Below, one piece after another: positions 1 to 4,480 of a stretch of 5,956 nucleotides of DNA. This stretch comes from an uncultured Thermoanaerobacteraceae bacterium (lineage in GTDB: Bacteria; Bacillota; DSM-12270; Thermacetogeniales; Thermacetogeniaceae). The stretch lies in assembly GCA_937914965.1 (NCBI GenBank), contig CALGIY010000351.1, positions 1 to 5,956 on the forward strand, read 5' to 3'. The stretch's first letter is position 1, and each line of letters begins with the position of its first letter. The position numbers were made by a program, and so were the translations under genes. A model generated the notes under the pieces. That model had not been told where the DNA came from, made no database searches, and saw only the letters and a list, made by a program, of their open reading frames with translations.

Positions 1-68
1 TAATGATGATGAAATAAAGTCATTATTGGACCTAAACCTCCAATAATGACTTTATTTCATCATCATTA
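1..68. repeat. Perfect 30-bp inverted repeat with 8-nt loop at window edge
   Basis: Bases 1-30 are the exact reverse complement of bases 39-68, separated by the 8-nt loop CCTAAACC. The right arm encodes the last residues (NDDEIKSLLE) of the minus-strand antitoxin-like gene. The left arm encodes the same residues on the plus strand, then runs on to a TAA as ...DLNLQ. The dyad reaches base 1, so it may extend beyond the window. As RNA it would be a very stable hairpin and could terminate transcription from either side, but no clear T-tract follows an arm inside the window. Alternatives are a tail-to-tail duplication of the antitoxin gene, or a fold-back chimera at a contig end. Confidence 0.95.
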
Positions 69-451
69 TCGCAAAGTAACACCCGTAATATATATGGAAA
101 ATGAGAACGACGATTTGGTGCATTTAAAAATAACTGAGGACGTTGGATATAATCTTGCGCGTAATTCTTTATATCTTGAATCAATTCTTCAACGGCCTTC
201 TCTGTTGTATCTGCATTAACATAAAGTTCAATTTCATCAAGCGCAAGTGTTATTGAACCATCATTTTCCGTAAGTTTTTTGGGTTTTAATTTAAATTCTT
301 CTAAAAGCACCTTCTGCAAGTCTATTCGCATCAGCAAAACTTGTTCTTTTTGTTTGCGCCGAACAATAACTGGTTTTAATGCATTATAAACCTCATTATA
401 CAGATTAGAAAAATCATTACGAGCTTCAGTAAATTGAAATTCGGAAAGCAT
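32..451 (-). CDS. PHD/YefM-like antitoxin-type protein
   Basis: Small protein of 139 residues if started at the ATG at 451. The N-terminus (SEFQFTEARNDFSNLYNEV, then an IVRRK stretch) resembles the prevent-host-death/YefM antitoxin fold, where this segment binds operator DNA. The charged C-terminal half, with GSITLALDEIELYVNA and a conserved-looking FLNAPNRRSHFPY motif, would be expected to bind a partner. It is longer than classic PHD antitoxins (about 80-90 residues), and the second half has a HicB-like flavour, so the family call is tentative. The frame opens at an ATG at 457, but the ribosome site (AAAGGAGG) lies almost against it and is about 8 nt from the ATG at 451, so 451 is preferred. 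Any partner toxin would lie to the left, outside the window. The last codons sit inside the edge palindrome. Confidence 0.72.
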   Translation of the reverse strand: MLSEFQFTEARNDFSNLYNEVYNALKPVIVRRKQKEQVLLMRIDLQKVLLEEFKLKPKKLTENDGSITLALDEIELYVNADTTEKAVEELIQDIKNYAQDYIQRPQLFLNAPNRRSHFPYILRVLLCDNDDEIKSLLEV

Positions 452-474
452 TGTCATCTCCTCCTTTCACCTCC

Positions 475-504
475 ATAATATCATGCTAATGTACATTCTG
501 TACA
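475..504 (-). promoter_or_regulatory. Candidate promoter of the antitoxin-like gene
   Basis: Reading the minus strand, a -35-like TGTACA (504-499; 4 of 6 against TTGACA) is followed by an 18-nt spacer and a -10-like TATTAT (480-475). The AAAGGAGG ribosome site and the ATG at 451 come next. This is a sigma-A type guess from spacing and sequence only. Confidence 0.4.
490..504. promoter_or_regulatory. Palindromic operator candidate TGTACA-TTC-TGTACA
   Basis: The 15-nt sequence TGTACATTCTGTACA is a dyad with two self-complementary TGTACA half-sites separated by 3 nt. It covers the -35 element and part of the spacer of the candidate promoter of the antitoxin-like gene. PHD/YefM antitoxins commonly repress their own promoter through such palindromes, so autoregulation is a reasonable inference. 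The binding protein is not shown by the sequence. Confidence 0.5.
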
Positions 505-545
505 GATATATTGTGGAGATATGGATAATATTATTCCTTTTATAA

Positions 546-770
546 AGGATTAACACCACCGATTATTTTATCAAAAAGGGTGAATGTAGAGCAGATGATT
601 TTGCTGTTAAACAAATTGGAATAACAAGTGTGATCAAAGCTTTAGAGGAACTACAGGCCAGCTGTAAAACAGAGGGAGGAATGTTATACCAGACTACTGG
701 TTTGTTTTCGGGAAGTGTTCCTTTCAATAAACGTTTGGAGAGGATTAAACAAAATGTTAAAAAATATTAA
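546..770 (+). pseudogene. Unrecognised C-terminal coding remnant
   Basis: A frame open from just after a TAA at 543-545 runs to a TAA at 768-770, giving about 74 codons with protein-like composition (for example ADDFAVKQIGITSVIKALEE and TTGLFSGSVPFNKRLERI). There is no ATG before codon 46 and no convincing ribosome site upstream, so it looks like the 3' end of a gene whose start has been lost. A GTG at 630 is a possible weak internal start. I do not recognise the family. Its neighbours suggest it belongs to the same decayed element as the recombinase and methyltransferase relics. It could also be a chance open frame, though the residue content argues against that. Confidence 0.45.
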
Positions 771-773
771 TTT

Positions 774-792
774 GGTGTTTATGTAGAACACC
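774..792. repeat. Short hairpin GGTGTT/AACACC
   Basis: A 6-bp perfect stem (774-779 with 787-792) encloses a 7-nt loop, starting 4 nt after the stop of the 546-770 remnant. Its position would suit a terminator for that gene, but it is short and no T-run follows it. Confidence 0.25.
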
Positions 793-849
793 GGTTCATG
801 TGTTGTGGTAGCAATTTCAGCGGCATAGTTTAATCTGCAGATCGCTCAC

Positions 850-927
850 TTAATAAACTTGGTTTTCTATTGTACCTCGGTCTAGCTGTTCTTCTGAAGA
901 AACGCGGCAATACACCGCAGTTTTCAC
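850..927 (-). pseudogene. Serine recombinase, N-terminal relic
   Basis: From a GTG at 927 the minus strand reads VKTAVYCRVSSEEQLDRG and then TIENQV, ending at a TAA at 852-850 after only 25 codons. YxRVS..EQ is the signature of the resolvase/invertase N-terminal catalytic domain. Ser10, in RVS, matches the nucleophile that attacks DNA, and Arg8 matches the conserved arginine. The 'EEQLDRGTIENQ' continuation is typical of large serine recombinases of phages and integrative elements, which are about 450-550 residues long. Reading past the TAA gives VSDLQIKLCR and then a TGA, which may be more of the same domain, so the gene was probably first broken by a nonsense change and then deleted. A purine-rich AAGGGGAAG lies about 9 nt before the GTG. 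The 25-residue peptide cannot be an active enzyme. Confidence 0.8.
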
Positions 928-1024
928 GAATATGCACTTCCCCTTGGATTATTAATACAGTATTCGACAGGGAAAAGTAAAACTTTTTACACATGAGATG
1001 TACTACTTTTGCAGGAGGTTGAAT

Positions 1025-1216
1025 TTGGTTTCAGTATCAGATCATGACAAAATTATTAGCGTCAAACCCCCTGTAAAATGGGCAGGCGGCAAAACATAAC
1101 TGCTTTCTGAATTAAACCTCTTTTTCCAGAGAGGTTAATTTATATGGTGGAGGGGCAGTATTTTTTGACATGCAACCGGATTTACTTATAATGGCTTGAA
1201 TAAGATTCAGAATTAA
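1025..1216 (+). pseudogene. dam: Dam-type (D12 class) DNA adenine methyltransferase relic
   Basis: An AGGAGGT site (1013-1019) and TTG start at 1025 open a frame of 24 codons ending ...KPPVKWAGGKT and then TAA (1097-1099). WAGGKT is motif I, the S-adenosylmethionine-binding motif, of Dam/M.DpnII-like enzymes that methylate adenine in GATC-type sites. Reading the stop as CAA restores the expected KTQLLSELNLFF. After a frame change, PER (from 1126) matches the family's next segment. After another, GGGAVFFDMQPDLLI (from 1149) is the classic FxGGGAVFF region. A last shift gives NGLNKIQN before TAA at 1214-1216. The expected EPF residues before GGG are missing. So there is one nonsense change, about three frame changes and loss of the remaining ~200 residues, including the catalytic DPPY. 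The gene is not functional. Confidence 0.85.
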
Positions 1217-1229
1217 AACTATTACAAAA

Positions 1230-1246
1230 TGTGACATTATCTCACA
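1230..1246. promoter_or_regulatory. 17-nt dyad TGTGA-N7-TCACA, operator candidate
   Basis: TGTGACATTATCTCACA is a near-perfect inverted repeat (7 of 8 positions per arm around a central T; one flanking A/T pair adds another match). It lies about 140 nt before the exporter genes. Between a weak -35-like TTACAA (1222-1227) and a weak -10-like CATAAA (1245-1250) it would sit where a repressor blocks a promoter. It resembles a CRP-type half-site pair but has a 7-nt rather than 6-nt centre. The regulator and the promoter are both inference. Confidence 0.35.
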
Positions 1247-1308
1247 TAAACATTGGTTATATATGGCAGGAGTAGGAAGGAAGATAGAGAAGATTTAATA
1301 AATCTCTA

Positions 1309-1340
1309 ACCGAATGCCATTCTTAAAAATGGCATTCGGT
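1309..1340. repeat. 13-bp perfect hairpin upstream of the exporter
   Basis: ACCGAATGCCATT (1309-1321) pairs exactly with AATGGCATTCGGT (1328-1340) around a 6-nt loop. It ends 28 nt before the AAAGGAG ribosome site of the permease gene. A smaller dyad, AGATTT-AAT-AAATCT, lies just upstream (1291-1305). The strong stem could be an upstream terminator or a leader attenuator, but the bases that follow (ACCTTATATCTT) are not a proper T-run. It may also be a remnant of a mobile-element end. Confidence 0.5.
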
Positions 1341-1384
1341 ACCTTATATCTTGCCAAATGCTCTTTATAAAGGAGATTGCTACC

Positions 1385-3028
1385 TTGAAAAAGCTCGTTG
1401 TGATTTTTCTCATTATGGCATCTGCTTTTTCTTTTGCCATCACTTATAATCAAACAGATAAAGAAGAACTGGAAAAGATGGAAAAGGCAGAGGAAACTAT
1501 CGCAAAGCCGTTTGTAATTCCAAACGATTCTTTTCTTGCTGACCCGGATGAACTGTACCCCATATTGTGTGAAGCGGCCGATGAATTCAATGTCAATGTT
1601 TTCAGAAAAAGCATCAATTTCAAGACAGATAATCAGGTGGAAATTCTAAAATATGTGCTGCTGACAAGGGACACCGATTACTTTGATGCTTTCAGGCTTA
1701 AAAGCGGTAGATATCTCTCCGAGAAAGATACACAGCAAGATAATTTATTTATATCAACTGCATACAGCGGTGATCAGAACCAGATAGGAGTCATCAGAGA
1801 TTTCGGAGAAAACAATCTGATTACAATAAAACCATTGAAGACCGCTTATGATTACCTGCCTGTTGACGGCAGGTATTTTGCTGAAGCAGTTGATGATAAG
1901 GCATTTAATGCATTTATCAAAGGGTTCGTTGATAAGGTCAATCAGCATTATAAAAGCTATTTAGAAACCCCATATTCTCCTGAGAATTTTGGGAAAGACT
2001 TGAATGGTTCTGGTGGGGCAAGTGAAACCGGATCAATGGTCAGCGATTTAAAAAATATCAATATCGCTGTTTTTATTATTACTTTAATCTTGCTCATCTA
2101 CTATATTTTTAATGAATCCAAGCGGATAGGCATCATGAAAATGCACGGCGTATCCAGCATACGCTCGTGGTATATCATGGCAGGAAGACTGATTAGCCTG
2201 GTTTTTGTTTTGTCAACAGCGCTGTCTTTGCTGGTGGCTGTGCTGATCAAAAATACAACATATCAATTTGTTTATAGCACTGTTATTTATCAGATTAAAA
2301 GCTATCTCATAATGATAGCTTTTTCATTTATTACATATGCCTATATCTCCAGAATCAGGGTAAGTGATGTTATCAAAAACAGAAAAGATACAAAGAGCAT
2401 CTTTGCTTTAAATATGCTGCTCAAAATCGGTTGTTCCATATTGCTGGTTTTTATTTGCCTTTCGGTTTGGAGCCAATATACAGATATCCGCACCAAACAG
2501 GAAAACCTGAAAAACTGGGAGCACAGCAAGGATTATGGGGTTTTTTACCCCCTGAGTGTAGGATATGAGAGGGATGATTTTCAGCATGGACAGCGTATAT
2601 TTGATTCAAGCTTATGTGACGAGCTTTATCCCATTCTCAATAGAATGGGTTCATTATTAATTAACACCGGTATGTACGAAGAAACAGACCTTTTTTTGAA
2701 CAGGGATTATGAAGGAATACGATCTATCAATGTGAACCCTAACTATCTGCGGGAATTTCCCGTATATGACATATACAGTAACCCTGTACAAGTGTCTGAA
2801 GACAACACTGACTGGATCCTGTTGGTGCCTGAAAAGTATCAGAACAGGGAAAAAGAAATACAGAGCTTTTTTGAAGAATCGAGGATAGGGTTTATAGATA
2901 TTCAAAAGGGTTTTTATAAGCAGCAAGTTTCGGATGATGTGGAAAATCAGCAGATCGGTATTATCTGGTTGGCTAATGATCAGAAGATATTCAGTAGTGA
3001 CAGAGAAAAACAGTGTTTGGGCAGATAG
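1385..3028 (+). CDS. Bacteriocin-associated ABC exporter membrane protein, N-terminal part (frameshifted)
   Basis: This matches the bacteriocin-associated integral membrane family found with lactococcin 972-type exporters, which pair with a separate ATPase to export or give immunity to a peptide. The AAAGGAG site (1369-1375) lies inside the frame that opens at an ATG at 1358 and is 9 nt before a TTG at 1385. The TTG start gives 547 residues beginning with a membrane-anchor sequence. From that start there is a hydrophobic N-terminus (about 3-20), a large outer domain (21-224), membrane segments near 225-242, 268-288, 299-321 and 343-362, then a second outer domain. KRIGIMKMHGVS (246-257) resembles the FtsX/MacB-type cytoplasmic coupling region. 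The frame ends early at a TAG (3026-3028), inside the second outer domain. The rest of the protein continues in another frame, so the gene is broken or carries a sequencing error. The last few residues (about CLGR) are out of family frame. Confidence 0.82.
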   Translation: MKKLVVIFLIMASAFSFAITYNQTDKEELEKMEKAEETIAKPFVIPNDSFLADPDELYPILCEAADEFNVNVFRKSINFKTDNQVEILKYVLLTRDTDYFDAFRLKSGRYLSEKDTQQDNLFISTAYSGDQNQIGVIRDFGENNLITIKPLKTAYDYLPVDGRYFAEAVDDKAFNAFIKGFVDKVNQHYKSYLETPYSPENFGKDLNGSGGASETGSMVSDLKNINIAVFIITLILLIYYIFNESKRIGIMKMHGVSSIRSWYIMAGRLISLVFVLSTALSLLVAVLIKNTTYQFVYSTVIYQIKSYLIMIAFSFITYAYISRIRVSDVIKNRKDTKSIFALNMLLKIGCSILLVFICLSVWSQYTDIRTKQENLKNWEHSKDYGVFYPLSVGYERDDFQHGQRIFDSSLCDELYPILNRMGSLLINTGMYEETDLFLNRDYEGIRSINVNPNYLREFPVYDIYSNPVQVSEDNTDWILLVPEKYQNREKEIQSFFEESRIGFIDIQKGFYKQQVSDDVENQQIGIIWLANDQKIFSSDREKQCLGR

Positions 3029-3569
3029 GGTGTCCATTCTAGGTGGTGGGTGCACGGACCCGTTAAAAATGCGGTTGATCGAAAGAGATGCAGCACTTAC
3101 CTACAAGACGCTGGAACCTGAACTCAAAAGGCTGAAATTGGATGATAATTTGAAGCACTTGGTTACCATTGATCAGTTCATATTACAGGAAATATATTCA
3201 TTGCGAAATGGGATGAAACAGCTCATGCTGTTAAGCATTGGACTGCTGTTGGGGCTGCTGCTGCTTGTTGTGCAAAACCTGGCCATATTTTTCAACAAAA
3301 ATCAACGCAAATTTATAGTACGCCGCTTGTTCGGTACTGACTTTTTCAGAACATATAAGGAGTATATATTTTTATTCTCGGTGACCTGGGCATTTCAGTT
3401 ATTAATCTGCTTTGTTGTAAATAGAACAATGGTTGAGGTTCCTTTTGCTGATATTAATTTCTTTGCAGTGGCAGCGGTGCTGATATCGATTGAATTTGCG
3501 GCTTCTGTTATTGCGCTTATAACCATAGAGCAGAAAAACAAAGTGAAGGTTTTAAAGGGAGGAATTTAG
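2934..3569 (+). CDS. Bacteriocin-associated ABC exporter membrane protein, C-terminal part (frameshifted)
   Basis: This is the continuation of the split permease in the +1 frame. Family-like sequence begins near 2994 (VVTEKNSVWADR) and runs through DPLKMRLI and LEPELKRLKLDDNLKHL. Three membrane segments follow, near residues 97-120, 144-162 and 174-196. QRKFIVRRLFGTDFF (about 124-138) between the first two mirrors the KRIGIMKMHGVS coupling region in the first half, giving the repeated-half layout of MacB/FtsX-like permeases. The first ATG is at 2934, but it has no ribosome site. The first 19 residues from it overlap the other fragment out of frame and are probably never made as such. An unbroken gene would run 1385-3569, about 727 residues. 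The stop overlaps the region before the ATPase start, consistent with one operon. Confidence 0.78.
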   Translation: MMWKISRSVLSGWLMIRRYSVVTEKNSVWADRVSILGGGCTDPLKMRLIERDAALTYKTLEPELKRLKLDDNLKHLVTIDQFILQEIYSLRNGMKQLMLLSIGLLLGLLLLVVQNLAIFFNKNQRKFIVRRLFGTDFFRTYKEYIFLFSVTWAFQLLICFVVNRTMVEVPFADINFFAVAAVLISIEFAASVIALITIEQKNKVKVLKGGI

Positions 3570-3574
3570 CAAGC

Positions 3575-4216
3575 ATGAAAAAGGTATGTGAGCTTATTAA
3601 TGTCAGCAAAAGCTATGGGGATCGCGTAGTTCTGGATAGTATGAGCATGACGGTCTGTGAGGGTGAAATGGTTGCCATTACGGGAAAAAGTGGTTCTGGA
3701 AAAACAACTATTTTGAATATCATGGGACTGCTTGAAAAGCCGGACAGCGGTACTGTCAAGCTGTTTGATGAGCAAAGTCCGCGGATCGGATCTATTGGAG
3801 CGAATAAACTGCTCAGGAAAAGGTTTTCATATCTGTTTCAGAACTGCGCTCTCATAGACGATGATACAGTGGACTATAATCTTGAGATCCCGCTGACCTA
3901 TTCGAAAAAAACAAAGAAGGAAAAGCAGGGACTGAAAATGGCCGCGCTGGACAAGGTGGGGTTGAATATCTCTCTTAAACAGAAAATCTATGAACTTTCA
4001 GGGGGAGAACAACAACGGGTTGCCATAGCAAGGATACTGTTAAAACCATGTGATCTCATACTGGCTGACGAACCTACAGGCTCCCTGGACATTGACAACA
4101 GAAATGAAATCATGCGAATTCTTAAGAAACTTAATAACGATGGCAAGACCATAATCATCGTCAGCCATGACCAATATATTGCAGAAGCATGTGATAGAAC
4201 AATAAAATTGGCGTAA
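3575..4216 (+). CDS. ABC exporter ATP-binding protein, lactococcin 972 group
   Basis: A complete 213-residue ATPase that would power the membrane protein just upstream by binding and hydrolysing ATP at the inner face of the membrane. All core motifs are present: aromatic A-loop Tyr14, Walker A GKSGSGKT (37-44), Q-loop FQN (88-90), signature LSGGEQQR (141-148), Walker B LILADEP (161-167), D-loop SLD (170-172) and switch His198. LSGGEQQR with ADEPTGSLD places it in the MacB/LolD-like branch, and its short length and neighbour fit the lactococcin 972 export group. The ATG lies 5 nt after the permease stop. The GGGAGG site overlaps the end of the permease gene and is about 12 nt from the ATG, slightly long, so translation may be coupled. 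The ATPase is intact although its partner gene is split. The exported substrate cannot be read from the sequence. Confidence 0.92.
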   Translation: MKKVCELINVSKSYGDRVVLDSMSMTVCEGEMVAITGKSGSGKTTILNIMGLLEKPDSGTVKLFDEQSPRIGSIGANKLLRKRFSYLFQNCALIDDDTVDYNLEIPLTYSKKTKKEKQGLKMAALDKVGLNISLKQKIYELSGGEQQRVAIARILLKPCDLILADEPTGSLDIDNRNEIMRILKKLNNDGKTIIIVSHDQYIAEACDRTIKLA

Positions 4217-4230
4217 TGCGCTAATGTAAT

Positions 4231-4257
4231 CAGGCGGGCATCCTTAAGCGTCGCCTG
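4231..4257. repeat. Weak hairpin after the exporter operon
   Basis: CAGGCG (4231-4236) pairs with CGCCTG (4252-4257) around a 15-nt loop, between the ATPase stop and the CotJC relic. The position fits a terminator for either convergent neighbour, but there is no T-tract and the loop is large. Confidence 0.25.
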
Positions 4258-4270
4258 TCGCCGAAAATAG

Positions 4271-4406
4271 TCAGTAATACTTCTTCCCATTCATATATCC
4301 CTGCAAATGATCTAGTGTCTCTCCGAAGCGCTGGAAGTGGACGACATCCCGCTCCTGCAGGAACTTCAAACACTCTGCAATGTCGGGTCATCGGTCAGGA
4401 TGCCCA
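4271..4406 (-). pseudogene. cotJC: CotJC / manganese catalase C-terminal relic
   Basis: On the minus strand the frame reads GILTDDPT. After a one-base shift it reads AECLKFLQERDVVHFQRFGE and then TLDHLQGYMNGKKYY before a TGA at 4273-4271. The ERDVVHFQRFGE segment is characteristic of the manganese catalase family, and the tail resembles CotJC of the endospore coat. Inserting one base in 'GACCCGACATTGCAGAG' restores TDDPTIAECLKF, so a single-base deletion is visible near 4382. The matching part begins at about 4406; further upstream the bases no longer look like this family, and the metal-binding domain (about 150 residues) is gone. The base content resembles comM more than the exporter genes, so it probably belongs to the resident chromosome. 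It indicates a spore-forming ancestry. Confidence 0.78.
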
Positions 4407-4470
4407 ATAACTTTAACCCATAAAACAGGAAATACAAGAAATAAAAGAATCAATAGATAAGGTTTTATTG

Positions 4471-4477
4471 AGGAGGT
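4471..4477 (+). promoter_or_regulatory. Ribosome binding site of comM
   Basis: AGGAGGT is a full Shine-Dalgarno match just before the ATG at 4481. The gap is short (about 3-4 nt), but there is no better-spaced start nearby and the protein begins with the normal family N-terminus. Confidence 0.75.
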
Positions 4478-4480
4478 CCT

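Larger units (their letters stand above)
458..1357. other. Gene graveyard: about 900 bases without an intact gene
   Basis: Neither strand carries a complete, well-started gene here. The stretch holds three coding relics on alternating strands (546-770 +, 850-927 -, 1025-1216 +), each listed separately, and at least two dyad structures near its right end. The relics belong to classes typical of mobile elements and restriction-modification loci, which suggests a decayed insertion. I see no tRNA, rRNA or known riboswitch in it. Confidence 0.7.

Noticed and set aside
977..990. Small dyad GTAAAA-CT-TTTTAC between the recombinase and methyltransferase relics
   Set aside because: Short and AT-rich; common by chance in such sequence and not tied to a clear promoter.
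1263..1298. Tiny ORF MAGVGRKIEKI as a leader peptide or bacteriocin precursor
   Set aside because: Only 11 codons, no ribosome site, and no leader or processing motif; not enough to call a gene.
458..1357. CRISPR array, tRNA or insertion sequence in the gene-poor region
   Set aside because: No regularly spaced repeats, no cloverleaf-like conserved arms, and no transposase motif or matching terminal repeats were seen.
2985..3030. Programmed ribosomal frameshift joining the two permease parts
   Set aside because: No classic slippery heptamer or stimulatory structure stands out here, and the nearby residues suggest missing sequence, so deletion or a sequencing error is simpler.
2657..3055. 132-codon minus-strand open frame over the permease split
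   Set aside because: No ribosome site or recognisable domain; it is opposite family-supported coding sequence on the plus strand.
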